Shown here: positions 1 through 7,447 of the stretch, one piece after another
How the letters are laid out: each line of letters begins with the position of its first letter
Position numbering within the stretch: position 1 is the first letter of the stretch
NCBI RefSeq assembly: GCF_044372965.1
Contig: NZ_JBILQX010000058.1
Location: forward strand, 1 to 19,075
Direction: 5' to 3'
DNA length: 19,075 bases
DNA from: Elstera sp044372965
Lineage (GTDB): Bacteria > Pseudomonadota > Alphaproteobacteria > Elsterales > Elsteraceae
Position numbers and translations under genes: made by a program
The notes under the pieces: generated by a model
Told to the model about the DNA's origin: nothing
Databases searched by the model: none
The model's input: the letters and a program-made list of their open reading frames with translations, nothing else

Positions 1-1
1 T

Positions 2-217
2 CCATCGGTAGGCTCCGAGCGAGGGACCCCATCAGTGAATCACAGCAAAACTGAACGGGCGAGGGTTTTTGCGGGTGTCCAGCTAATGAGTTTATCTATC
101 TCAAAAAAAGATCAGCACAATTTTGACATTCGAATCGGTGGTGATGAGCTTTGGAAACTTCAGCGCAAAGAAGATTTCAATCTCGACACCTCCAAAGAAG
201 ACGAAGGTGAGGACTGA
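2..217 (+). CDS. Possible C-terminal fragment of an unknown protein (AT-rich, enters from left edge)
   Basis: This frame is open from the window edge to a TGA at 215-217, so it may be the end of a longer gene. If it starts inside the window, the candidates are GTG at 35 (60 aa) or ATG at 86 (43 aa), and neither has a convincing ribosome binding site. The C-terminus is hydrophilic and acidic (ending KEDEGED), with no motif I recognise. Base composition is much more AT-rich than the genes to the right, which suggests transferred DNA or a poorly conserved gene. It converges on the rplS operon, with the bidirectional hairpin at 289-322 between them. I do not recognise the product, and it could be a chance open frame. 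Confidence 0.3.
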   Translation, partial: PSVGSERGTPSVNHSKTERARVFAGVQLMSLSISKKDQHNFDIRIGGDELWKLQRKEDFNLDTSKEDEGED

Positions 218-288
218 AAACATAAGATCTATTTCAAAATAAATACATTTTATGACGTAAAATCATCACAAAACTATGCCCGACAGAA

Positions 289-322
289 AAAACCCCGCGC
301 CTTTTGCAAGACGCGGGGTTTT
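289..322 (-). terminator. Intrinsic terminator of the ffh-rplS operon (bidirectional)
   Basis: A perfect 11-bp inverted repeat (AAAACCCCGCG at 289-299, CGCGGGGTTTT at 312-322) encloses a 12-nt loop. It lies about 20 bp past the rplS stop codon. On the minus strand the stem ends in a run of six T. Because the stem ends in A/T on both sides, it can also stop transcription arriving from the left on the plus strand. Confidence 0.9.
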
Positions 323-344
323 CCAAGGATAAGCTAAGAGATGC

Positions 345-731
345 TTACGCAACCGTCGCCTTCGGCTTACGCGCCACAACCTTTTCGGCGATACGGGCGG
401 ACTTGCCGCGACGGTCGCGCAGGTAGTAGAGCTTCGCCCGGCGCACGGCACCGCGACGCACCACTTCGATGCCCGCAAGACGCGGCGAGTAGAGCGGGAA
501 CACGCGCTCAACGCCTTCGCCGTAGGAAATCTTCCGCACGGTGAAGTTGGAGTTGATACCGGAGTTCTTACGGGCGATCACCACGCCTTCATAGGCCTGG
601 ATACGCTCGCGCGTGCCTTCGATAACCTTCACCTTAACCTTTACGGTATCGCCAGGAGCGAAGACCGGGATGGGGTTGTCGGCGGTGAGCTTCGCAATCT
701 GCTCTTGCTCAAGAGTCTGAATGATGTTCAT
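345..731 (-). CDS. rplS: 50S ribosomal protein L19
   Basis: L19 is a ribosomal large-subunit protein located at the 30S-50S interface. The 128-aa product begins MNIIQTLEQEQ and contains the conserved PGDTVKVKVKVIEGTRERIQAYEGVVIARKN-type core plus the ERVFPLYSP and RRAKLYYLRDR segments (partly listed here only as landmarks). Length is normal for alphaproteobacteria. The frame is open further upstream to 797, but the ATG at 731 is preceded by AGGAAG at good spacing and matches the family N-terminus. It is the last gene of the operon, about 100 bp after trmD. That gap holds a small G-run/C-run hairpin that could act as a leader element. The terminator at 289-322 follows the gene. Confidence 0.97.
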   Translation of the reverse strand: MNIIQTLEQEQIAKLTADNPIPVFAPGDTVKVKVKVIEGTRERIQAYEGVVIARKNSGINSNFTVRKISYGEGVERVFPLYSPRLAGIEVVRRGAVRRAKLYYLRDRRGKSARIAEKVVARKPKATVA

Positions 732-830
732 TGCATCTTCCTTTGAGGATCGAGAGAAGCCATCGGCCTTGCAGCCGGGGCTTATCGAGAGCGGCAAGGG
801 GAATGCTCCCCCTACCGTGACGGCCCAAAA

Positions 831-1586
831 TTACTTTCGGGCCGGGACTGAACGGGCCTCGAAGGCCCGCATCAGATCGGGTCGGCGGGCGCGGGTAATG
901 GCCTCGGCTTGTGCCTGACGCCACCGCGCGATTTCCGCATGATTGCCCGAGAGCAGCACTGGGGGAACCTCCCGCCCGGCCCAATCGGCAGGGCGGGTAT
1001 AGTGCGGATACTCAAGCAACCCGTGCGAAAAACTTTCTTCCGCCGTTGTATCTTCATTGCCCATAACGCCGGGAAGCAGCCGGATACAGGCATCCAAAAG
1101 AACCAGTGCCGCAGGCTCGCCGCCCGACAGCACATAATCCCCCAGGCTAACCTCTTCCATCGCCCACGCATCCAAAACCCGCTGATCGACGCCTTCATAG
1201 CGCCCGCACAGTAGGATCGGACCAGGGCCTTCCGCCAGCGCGATCACCCGCGCTTGCGTTAAGGGCGTGCCGCGCGGCGAGAGGTACAGGATCGGGCGAT
1301 CCGAGCCCTCCGTAACGCCCGAGCGCTTGGCGCGATCAGACATAACAACCGAGCGCAAGGCGCTGTCGATCACATCGGGCCGCATCACCAAACCTGCACC
1401 GCCGCCGAAGGGCGAATCATCGACGCTGGCGTGCCGGTCGGTCGCGAAATCGCGGATCTGGATGGTTTCAATCCGAACCCGCTCCGCCGCGAGCGCCTTA
1501 CCCGCCAGAGAATGCCCAAGCGAACCCGGAAACATCTCGGGGAACAGCGTTAAAACCGTTGCAGTCCAAGGCCCCGCAGCACTCAT
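831..1586 (-). CDS. trmD: tRNA (guanine-N1)-methyltransferase
   Basis: TrmD uses S-adenosylmethionine to make m1G at position 37 of tRNAs with G36G37, which prevents +1 frameshifting. The 251-aa product has the SPOUT trefoil-knot signatures: FPEMF near the N-terminus, DDSPFGGGAGMV-like at about residues 56-67, CGRYEGVD at 127-134, GDYVLSGGE at 149-157, and LEYPHYTRP at 191-199. Its start codon overlaps the rimM stop as ATGA (1583-1586), so the two are probably translationally coupled. It sits in the canonical rpsP-rimM-trmD-rplS order. Length is typical for the family and no key motif is missing. Confidence 0.97.
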   Translation of the reverse strand: MSAAGPWTATVLTLFPEMFPGSLGHSLAGKALAAERVRIETIQIRDFATDRHASVDDSPFGGGAGLVMRPDVIDSALRSVVMSDRAKRSGVTEGSDRPILYLSPRGTPLTQARVIALAEGPGPILLCGRYEGVDQRVLDAWAMEEVSLGDYVLSGGEPAALVLLDACIRLLPGVMGNEDTTAEESFSHGLLEYPHYTRPADWAGREVPPVLLSGNHAEIARWRQAQAEAITRARRPDLMRAFEARSVPARK

Positions 1587-2173
1587 GCCGCTTCGCCCGA
1601 ATCCGTTTCGGTTTCATCGTCCCCGCCGCGTCCCGGCTCGCCCATCACTTCCTCGGGCAGGCGCACGGTCAGGCGGCGGTCGGCGATCGAGATCACCGGT
1701 ACCACCGCTTTGGTGAAGGGCAGATACAGGCCACCCTTCGGACCGTTCACCACTTCCAGCACGTCCCCCGCGCCAAAATCATGGATTGCCCGCACCTGGC
1801 CTAAACGGTCGCCCGCTTCGGTCACGCACAGACAGCCGATAAGATCGGCGTGGTAGAAATCGTCTTCCTCGGTAAGGTCGGGCAAAACCGCCCGATCCAC
1901 ATAGAGCCGACGACCATTCAGCGCTTGGGCCGCGTTGCGATCCTCAACCCCGGCGACGCGCACGACCAAAACATCGCCTTTGCTGCCTTTGGGCGCTTGC
2001 CCTCCCGGCGCGAGACGAAATTCCTGGCCCTGCTCGTCGCGCAAGGGCTGATAGCGCAACACGTCTTTCGGCGCGCCGGTATAGCTGTGAAACCGCACCA
2101 AACCGCGCACCCCATGCGCCCCGGCGAATTGGCCGACGCACAAAAGGTTAGACGGATTGGACGCTTGCACCAT
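1583..2173 (-). CDS. rimM: 16S rRNA processing protein RimM
   Basis: RimM binds S19 and helps mature the head of the 30S subunit. The 196-aa product has the N-terminal RimM beta-barrel with the GAHGVRG motif at about residues 18-24, then a linker. A PRC-barrel follows from about residue 105 (DFYHADLIG, then GQV..IHDFGAGDVLEV), ending with LPFTKAVVP. The last 20 residues are acidic and low-complexity. The gene begins 22 bp after rpsP and ends in an ATGA overlap with trmD. Its place between S16 and TrmD is the usual one. Confidence 0.96.
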   Translation of the reverse strand: MVQASNPSNLLCVGQFAGAHGVRGLVRFHSYTGAPKDVLRYQPLRDEQGQEFRLAPGGQAPKGSKGDVLVVRVAGVEDRNAAQALNGRRLYVDRAVLPDLTEEDDFYHADLIGCLCVTEAGDRLGQVRAIHDFGAGDVLEVVNGPKGGLYLPFTKAVVPVISIADRRLTVRLPEEVMGEPGRGGDDETETDSGEAA

Positions 2174-2195
2174 TCCCCGCGCGCCTTAGCCGAAC

Positions 2196-2567
2196 CTACT
2201 CAGCCGCAGCGGCAGCAGCGGCGGCCTTTTCGGCGGCGGCAGCGGCAGCTTTAGCGCGTTCCTGGGCCTTCTTCTTCGGCGCCGACTTCGTCGGGGTGTC
2301 GCGGTAGACCGGCGCTGCGATCAGACCGGCTTTACCCAAGAAACGGGCCACACGGTCCGTCGGCTGCGCGCCAACCGAGAGCCAATGCTTAATGCGCTCT
2401 TGGTCGAGGTGCAGACGATCCGGATGATCCTGAGCGACCATCGGATTGTAAGCGCCGACCTTTTCGATGAAACGGCCATCGCGCGGCGAGGTCGCTTCGG
2501 CGATCACGATGCGATAGTACGGACGCTTCTTGGCACCACCACGGGTCAGACGAATCTTTAGAGACAT
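2196..2567 (-). CDS. rpsP: 30S ribosomal protein S16
   Basis: S16 is a 30S assembly protein. The 123-aa product starts with the conserved SLKIRLTRGGAKKRPYYRIV core, followed by SPRDGRFIEKVGAYNP and the QPTDRVARFL segment. The last 30 or so residues are an Ala/Lys/Glu-rich tail, with long alanine runs broken by Glu and Lys. Similar extensions are familiar in alphaproteobacterial S16. The ATG at 2567 is preceded by AAGGAAG at good spacing. A 64-bp gap separates it from the upstream VOC gene. I see no convincing promoter there, so it is likely co-transcribed with ffh. Confidence 0.97.
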   Translation of the reverse strand: MSLKIRLTRGGAKKRPYYRIVIAEATSPRDGRFIEKVGAYNPMVAQDHPDRLHLDQERIKHWLSVGAQPTDRVARFLGKAGLIAAPVYRDTPTKSAPKKKAQERAKAAAAAAEKAAAAAAAAE

Positions 2568-2631
2568 TTACCAACTTCCTTACAGGGTCTAAGTCAAACT
2601 CAAGTTATGCTACGATCAGTTTCTTCTGGGA

Positions 2632-3048
2632 TCAGGCTTCTTCTGGATCGTGGCAAACCGCTTCAATGCGCCAGCCATCGGGATCGATGACAAAGGCGGC
2701 ATAATAATTCGGGTGATAGTGCGGCCGCAGGCCCGGCGGGCCGTTATCGACCGCACCCTTTTTCAGCGCGCAGCCATAGAACGAATCCACCGCCGACCGG
2801 CTGGGAGCCCGAAAACAGAAATGCTGGCCAGGGCCGCTGCCCAGCGGCTTTCCGCGCCCTTGCGTTTCCGGATGGTCGCTATCGCCAATCCAGAAACAGG
2901 GTGCGGGAGCGCCGGGTGCGCCATAGCCCGCAACCTTATAATCGTTGAAGACCACGAGCGGCGCAAAGCCCAGGGCGGCCAACACCGTATCGTAAAAATC
3001 GCGGGCGGCGGCATAGTCGCGCACGCCGATGGAAACATGGTCCATCAT
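2632..3048 (-). CDS. VOC-family (glyoxalase/bleomycin-resistance fold) protein
   Basis: The 138-aa product has the pattern of a vicinal-oxygen-chelate protein: an N-terminal MDHVSIGVRDYAAARDFYD-type strand/helix, GQHFCFRA at about 74-81, and a C-terminal IDPDGWRIEAVCH. Plausible metal ligands are H4, H76 and E129, as in small VOC proteins. The substrate is unknown; relatives include lyases, dioxygenases and resistance proteins. The start is ATGATG (3048 or 3045) and it overlaps the ffh stop codon (TGA at 3045-3047), so translation is probably coupled to ffh. A VOC gene in this position between ffh and rpsP is not part of the usual core operon. Fold assignment is firm, function is not. Confidence 0.85.
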   Translation of the reverse strand: MMDHVSIGVRDYAAARDFYDTVLAALGFAPLVVFNDYKVAGYGAPGAPAPCFWIGDSDHPETQGRGKPLGSGPGQHFCFRAPSRSAVDSFYGCALKKGAVDNGPPGLRPHYHPNYYAAFVIDPDGWRIEAVCHDPEEA

Positions 3049-4418
3049 CGCGGGAAACCGCCCTTGCCCATCATGTTCTGAAGCTGCGGCATCATACGGG
3101 AAAGCTTGCCCGATTTGCCCATCGCCTGAACCTGCTTCATCATCTTCTGCATATCGCCGAACTGCTTCATCAGCCGGTTCACTTCGGCGACGCTCGTGCC
3201 GGAGCCATTGGCGATGCGCACGCGGCGCTTGGCGTTCAGCACTTTCGGGTCGCGCCGTTCGGCCTTGGTCATGGAGAGGATGATCGCCTCTTGGCGCTTC
3301 AGCATCCCATCATCGATCTTGGCTTCGGACATTTGCTTTTTGATCTTGCCGATACCCGGCAACATGCCCATCAAGCCGCCCATGCCGCCCATTTTTTTGA
3401 GCTGGCGCAGTTGCGAGAGGAAATCATCGAGATCGAAGGTTCCCTTCTGCATCTTGGCGGCGAGTTTTTCGGCCTCTTCCTGGTCGATGGTCGCCACGGC
3501 CTTTTCGACCAAGCTAACGACATCGCCCATGCCCAAGATGCGCCCGGCGATCCGGTCCGGGTGGAAATCTTCCAGCGCATCCATTTTTTCGCCGGTGCCG
3601 AGCAACTTGATCGGCTTGCCAGTGACGGAGCGCATGGCAAGCGCGGCCCCACCGCGCGCGTCGCCGTCGATACGGGTGAGCACGATCCCCGACAGGCCAA
3701 CGCGCTCGTTAAAGATGCGCGCGGTATTCACCGCGTCCTGCCCGGTCATGGCGTCCGCCACCAGCAGGGTTTCCGCCGGCTGCGTTGCGTCGCGCACGGC
3801 TTCGACTTCGAGCATCAGCGCATCGTCGATGGACAGGCGACCCGCCGTATCCAGCATGAGCACGTCATAGCCTTCGGTCTTGGCCATCACCAGCGCGCGT
3901 TTGGCGATCTCGACCGGCTGTTGCCCCGCGACAATGGGAAGCGTCGCAACCGAAACCTGACGCCCCAGCACCGCCAACTGCTCCTGCGCCGCCGGGCGGG
4001 CGACGTCGAGCGAGGCCATCAGCACCTTCTTGCGGTCGCGCTCGGCAAGGCGTTTAGCGATTTTTGCCGTGCTCGTGGTCTTGCCGGAGCCTTGCAGGCC
4101 GACCATCATCACAACCACGGGGGCGGCGGCGACCAAATCGAGGGTTTGGACGGTGCCGCCCAGCAATTCGACGAGGTGGTCATGAACGATCTTAACGACC
4201 ATCTGACCCGGAGTGATCGATTTGACCACCTCCGCCCCAACGGCGCGTTCCTTGACCGAATTGATGAAATCTTTGACGACCGGCAGCGCCACATCGGCTT
4301 CGAGAAGCGCAATGCGCACCTCGCGCAAGGCCTCGTTAACATCGGATTCTGAGAGGGCACCGCGCTTTTTAAGGCGGTCGAAAACCTCTCCTAACCGATT
4401 GCTGAGCCCTTCGAACAT
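3045..4418 (-). CDS. ffh: Signal recognition particle GTPase Ffh (SRP54)
   Basis: Ffh binds SRP RNA and the signal sequences of nascent membrane proteins, and delivers ribosomes to FtsY. The 457-aa product has the N domain (residues 1-90), then the G domain with P-loop GLQGSGKTT (107-115), DTAGR (190-194) and TRIDGDARGG (248-257). A methionine-rich M domain runs from about 330, with SGTSVAEVNRLMKQF, repeated KM/QM segments and a Gly-rich end. The frame extends upstream to 4550, but those residues are the transcribed leader; ATG at 4418 gives the family N-terminus (MFEGLSNRLGEVFDRL). No strong Shine-Dalgarno is visible. It is first in the operon. Its promoter lies at 4522-4550 with a terminator-like hairpin in between. 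Confidence 0.97.
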   Translation of the reverse strand: MFEGLSNRLGEVFDRLKKRGALSESDVNEALREVRIALLEADVALPVVKDFINSVKERAVGAEVVKSITPGQMVVKIVHDHLVELLGGTVQTLDLVAAAPVVVMMVGLQGSGKTTSTAKIAKRLAERDRKKVLMASLDVARPAAQEQLAVLGRQVSVATLPIVAGQQPVEIAKRALVMAKTEGYDVLMLDTAGRLSIDDALMLEVEAVRDATQPAETLLVADAMTGQDAVNTARIFNERVGLSGIVLTRIDGDARGGAALAMRSVTGKPIKLLGTGEKMDALEDFHPDRIAGRILGMGDVVSLVEKAVATIDQEEAEKLAAKMQKGTFDLDDFLSQLRQLKKMGGMGGLMGMLPGIGKIKKQMSEAKIDDGMLKRQEAIILSMTKAERRDPKVLNAKRRVRIANGSGTSVAEVNRLMKQFGDMQKMMKQVQAMGKSGKLSRMMPQLQNMMGKGGFPR

Positions 4419-4439
4419 GCGTGTGCCGTACCCGTTCCC

Positions 4440-4481
4440 ACAAAACAAAAAGCGCCGGTGCGCGACACTCGCGGACCGGCG
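4440..4481 (-). terminator. Terminator-like hairpin in the ffh leader (possible attenuator or sRNA end)
   Basis: On the minus strand CGCCGGT-C-CGCGA, loop GTG, TCGCG-C-ACCGGCG forms a 13-position stem with a single C/C mismatch (4481 to 4453). It is directly followed by CTTTTTGTTTTG. It lies 22 nt before the ffh start and about 35 nt after the predicted transcription start. No minus-strand gene lies upstream for it to terminate. It would act on the ffh transcript itself, or end a short RNA of about 75 nt. Confidence 0.75.
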
Positions 4482-4521
4482 AGGATCTTCCCCTGGGGAA
4501 AACCCTTCGATAAGGTGCGAG

Positions 4522-4550
4522 CTATTAGCGCTTTTGGCACGGTAAGTCAA
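4522..4550 (-). promoter_or_regulatory. Sigma70-type promoter of the ffh operon
   Basis: On the minus strand TTGACT (4550-4545) is followed by a 17-bp spacer and TAATAG (4527-4522), close to the TTGACA/TATAAT consensus at ideal spacing. The transcript would begin near 4515. A perfect inverted repeat, GGCACG (4536-4541) and CGTGCC (4558-4563), flanks the -35 box. It could be an operator, since the divergent histidine kinase gene starts only 30 bp further on. Confidence 0.7.
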
Positions 4551-4593
4551 ACAGAGTCGTGCCTAAGATCGTGACGTTAGATCGGGAGTCTGA

Positions 4594-6120
4594 GTGCTTA
4601 TCCCAACCCCCATGCCCAGCGCAGCCTCTGCCCTGCCCGTGTCCGTCGAGGACCAGCAGGAGCTCTTCACCACCCTGCTCGACGGCAGCAATCAGGCGAT
4701 CTTGATTCACGATCGGCTGGAGCCGCTCTACGCCAATCGCAAGTTTGCCCGCCTCCTGGGCTTCGAGACCCCGGAGGAGGTAATTGCACTCGGCTGGCTT
4801 GATGACCTTATCCCCATTCAGCGCCTCGTGCGCGCTTTCGTGATCTGGAGTCGCATTCTGGAAAGCGGCCAGGCCGTCACCCTCACCGAGGTGCGCGGGT
4901 TGAACCGGCAGGGGGCGGAAATTTTTGTCGATGTGCATACCCGCCCGATTCAATGGCAGGGCCGCACGGTTGTTTTCTCGAGCCTCTATGATGTCACCGC
5001 GCGGGCACGGGCGAAGCGGGAGTTGGAACGCAGCTATTTGCGTTATCGCCAACTGGCCGAATCCGCCCACGATGTGTTCTGGGACATGAGCGCGGACGGT
5101 CGCCTGACCCATGTGGAAGGCGGCGACGATCTCGGCCACGCCTTCAGCCTCTGCCTCGGCGACCGCTGGATCGATCATGTGCCCGTCGACGCGCGCGACG
5201 ATGCCATGGTTGCGGCCATCGACGCTGCGCTGACCGCCGGGCGGGCGTTTCGCAGCGAAACCATTCCGTTTGATCTTGGCCCGCTTGGGCGGCGGCTGAT
5301 TGAAATGAACGGCGTTCCGGTGCGCGACGAGCGCGATCGGCTCATTGGTTTTCGGGGCACGTTCCGGGATGAAACCGGCGCAGAGCAAGCGCGGCGCGAA
5401 GGCGAACTACAGCGCAATCTGGCCGCCCTGGGCCGCGTTTCGGGCGGGGTTGCCCATGAGATCAATAATCTGCTGCAACCCATCCTCACCTTCTCCCGCC
5501 TCGCCGCCGACCGCGCCGACAACGAGCGCGACCGCGAAGCGATGCAGACCGTCCTCGCCAGCGCCCGCCAAGCCCGCGACATTGTGCGCACGGTGTTGGA
5601 ATTTGCCCGCCCGCGCAGCCCCGGCGGCGTTGCAACCATCGCCGACCCGGTGGAAGTGATCGACCGGGAGATCCGTATTCTCGCAACGCAAGCCCCTTTG
5701 GTTCGCCTCACCGTTTCCCACACGCCCGGTTGCAATCGGCCCATTCTTGGGGGGCCGGGCGAACTCGGTCAAATTGTGGCGAACCTGTTGAAGAACGCTT
5801 TCGAGGCCATGGAGGGGCAGGGCGGCGTGACCCTGTCCACCGCCACCCACCCGGACGGTAACGCCCTGGAACTTTGCATCGCCGATACCGGCCCCGGCAT
5901 GACCGAAACCGTCCGCGCGCGGGTGTTCGAACCGTTTTTCACCACAAAAGAGTTCGGCAAAGGCACGGGCCTTGGCCTTTCCATCGTCTATGGCATTGTG
6001 CGGCGCTGGGGCGGCACCATCCGCTGCGATAGTTTCCCCGGTGCAGGGACCCGATTCACGCTGGTTTTGCCCTATGTCACAAGGCAAAATGCCGTGGAGG
6101 AGAATAGTAAGTCTGGTTAG
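4594..6120 (+). CDS. PAS-domain sensor histidine kinase
   Basis: This 508-aa protein is a soluble-looking two-component kinase: no signal peptide or transmembrane segment is visible. Two PAS-like domains occupy about residues 23-135 and 148-262, followed by a HisKA-type helix pair with the H-box GGVAHEINN (phospho-acceptor H288). The HATPase domain has an N box (NLLKNAFEAM, 397-406), G1 (DTGPGM, 431-436), F box (FEPFFTTKEFG) and G2 (GKGTGLGLS, 455-463). The HEINN motif and HATPase resemble NtrB/DctB-class kinases. The start is GTG at 4594, chosen because GGGAG lies five bases before it; an ATG at 4612 is less well placed. A response regulator follows 69 bp downstream and is the likely partner. 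The signal sensed is unknown. Confidence 0.9.
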   Translation: MLIPTPMPSAASALPVSVEDQQELFTTLLDGSNQAILIHDRLEPLYANRKFARLLGFETPEEVIALGWLDDLIPIQRLVRAFVIWSRILESGQAVTLTEVRGLNRQGAEIFVDVHTRPIQWQGRTVVFSSLYDVTARARAKRELERSYLRYRQLAESAHDVFWDMSADGRLTHVEGGDDLGHAFSLCLGDRWIDHVPVDARDDAMVAAIDAALTAGRAFRSETIPFDLGPLGRRLIEMNGVPVRDERDRLIGFRGTFRDETGAEQARREGELQRNLAALGRVSGGVAHEINNLLQPILTFSRLAADRADNERDREAMQTVLASARQARDIVRTVLEFARPRSPGGVATIADPVEVIDREIRILATQAPLVRLTVSHTPGCNRPILGGPGELGQIVANLLKNAFEAMEGQGGVTLSTATHPDGNALELCIADTGPGMTETVRARVFEPFFTTKEFGKGTGLGLSIVYGIVRRWGGTIRCDSFPGAGTRFTLVLPYVTRQNAVEENSKSG

Positions 6121-6189
6121 CCTTTCCCAATACGGCAGAATCATCTTAGACTGCGATTGCACCTGGACTAAAGATTAGGCATCCGCCCC

Positions 6190-6576
6190 ATGACCGAGAC
6201 TGGCATTTCGCTTTCCATCCTGATTGTTGAAGATGTGGCCGCCGTGCGGGAAGCGATTGCGCTGATCCTGGGGGATGCCGGGCATCGGATTGAACGCGCC
6301 GAAAATGGCGAGCAAGCCGAAGCCTTCTTGCGCGACCCGCAATATCGTTTCGACGTGGTTGTTACGGATCTTTGGATGCCGGGGGTTGATGGTTTGCAAC
6401 TGCTCGCCCGCTGGCGCGCCGCCCGGCCCGATACACGCTTTGTTGTTGTTTCCGGCGGCTCGCGCAGCATGCCGCTCGAAGTTTCGACGGCGGCCGCCGA
6501 AGCGCGGGGGGCCGATGCGGTCGTCTTCAAACCCTTCGAGCCGGAAGAACTGCTGGCGGCTCTTACCCCCCACTAA
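6190..6576 (+). CDS. Single-domain response regulator (REC only)
   Basis: The 128-aa product is a lone CheY-like receiver domain. The acidic pair is E14-D15, the phosphorylation site D60 lies in VVVTDLWMPGVDG, the switch residue is S88 in VVVSGGS, and K114 lies in FKPF. There is no DNA-binding or enzymatic output domain, so it must act by protein contact or as a phosphorelay intermediate. It lies 69 bp after the PAS kinase on the same strand with no terminator between, so it is the probable cognate partner. Its 3' end converges on the MarR-like gene with a 16-bp gap. Confidence 0.9.
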   Translation: MTETGISLSILIVEDVAAVREAIALILGDAGHRIERAENGEQAEAFLRDPQYRFDVVVTDLWMPGVDGLQLLARWRAARPDTRFVVVSGGSRSMPLEVSTAAAEARGADAVVFKPFEPEELLAALTPH

Positions 6577-6592
6577 CCCCTGTAGCGCGGGT

Positions 6593-7252
6593 CTATTCGA
6601 CCGGGGTCGAGCGGTTAACCCGGGGATAGAAGCCAATCACCCCGTCCTGATGCGAAGCTTCATCCGACGCGGCGGGTTCGCTCGCCAGCGGCACTGGATG
6701 AATCGCCGGGCGCACCCGGTCGCCCTCGCTCGCAGCCGCTGTTGCATTTGCGGCGTCTTCTTCCGACGCGGCAGCAACCCCGCGCGCGGGCAAGCGCCGC
6801 AGCACACCTTCGGCGGCTTCGATCAGCGTAATCCGCAAAGTGGGATCAAGGAGCGCCACCGCCCGGCCAATTTCGGCTAAAGGATCGTCGGCAATGCGTT
6901 GACGACCTTTCGGAGTAAGGTCAATCCGCAGCACCTTGCCGCGCCCCGGCATTTTATTGCTGGTAACGAACCCTTTGCCGATCAGGGCTTTCACCGTTTG
7001 CCAGGAGGTGCCGAGCGAGGCACCAACAAACGCCGCGAACGCCGCCACCGTCCGCGCTTCCGCGCCCGCGCGCGAAAAATAGCGTAACGCCGACCATTGC
7101 GCCGGATGCAGGCCCGTGGCCCACGCCGCCGCATCGGCACGCCGTCCGATTTGATCGAGAAGCGCTGCAATTGCCATGCTTTGCCGATCAGGCGGCGGTT
7201 CTGCCGTTCCTGCTGTTCCAGTCGCCCCGGAGGGGAGCGGTGTGGACTCCAT
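6593..7252 (-). CDS. MarR-like winged-helix transcriptional regulator
   Basis: The 219-aa product contains a MarR-type winged helix at about residues 45-125. Its features are HPAQWSALRYF, then a recognition helix region ASLGTSWQTVKALIGKGFV, and a wing with GRGKVLRIDLTPKGRQ. The C-terminal third (about 150-219) is Ala/Glu/Pro-rich and low-complexity, unusual for MarR proteins of about 150 aa. The ATG at 7252 is preferred over the GTG at 7261 because AGGG sits eight bases before it. DNA target and ligand are unknown. The 195-bp stretch between it and the next minus-strand gene shows no clear terminator or promoter. Confidence 0.75.
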   Translation of the reverse strand: MESTPLPSGATGTAGTAEPPPDRQSMAIAALLDQIGRRADAAAWATGLHPAQWSALRYFSRAGAEARTVAAFAAFVGASLGTSWQTVKALIGKGFVTSNKMPGRGKVLRIDLTPKGRQRIADDPLAEIGRAVALLDPTLRITLIEAAEGVLRRLPARGVAAASEEDAANATAAASEGDRVRPAIHPVPLASEPAASDEASHQDGVIGFYPRVNRSTPVE

Positions 7253-7447
7253 GCGCCGCACCCTTTGTCGTTCCTGTTGATTTCAGCCCCGATAAGCAGA
7301 GCGGAAACACTGTCGTCGGGTGTGCATTATCAACAAGAGTTGAGCGGACTGTCGAGAGAATTGCAGCAACGGGGCGCTTTTGGGCGCTTATTGCTGCTCT
7401 GGAGCCTGCTATTGGCTGCCCGCTCTCGCGACGGTTCCGAGATGTGC

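Noticed and set aside
2568..2631. Internal promoter before rpsP
   Set aside because: TTGAGT and TTGACT are present but no -10 box occurs at acceptable spacing, so co-transcription with ffh is the simpler reading.
3291..4352. 353-aa open frame on the plus strand
   Set aside because: Antisense to ffh, His/Asp-rich with no motif, and fully explained by the ffh codon pattern.
4441..4520. ffh leader RNA as the SRP (4.5S) RNA gene
   Set aside because: The conserved GGTCAGGTCCGGAAGGAAGC-like core of SRP RNA is absent on either strand.
5407..6162. 251-aa open frame on the minus strand
   Set aside because: Antisense to the catalytic part of the histidine kinase, which has all its conserved boxes in the plus-strand frame.
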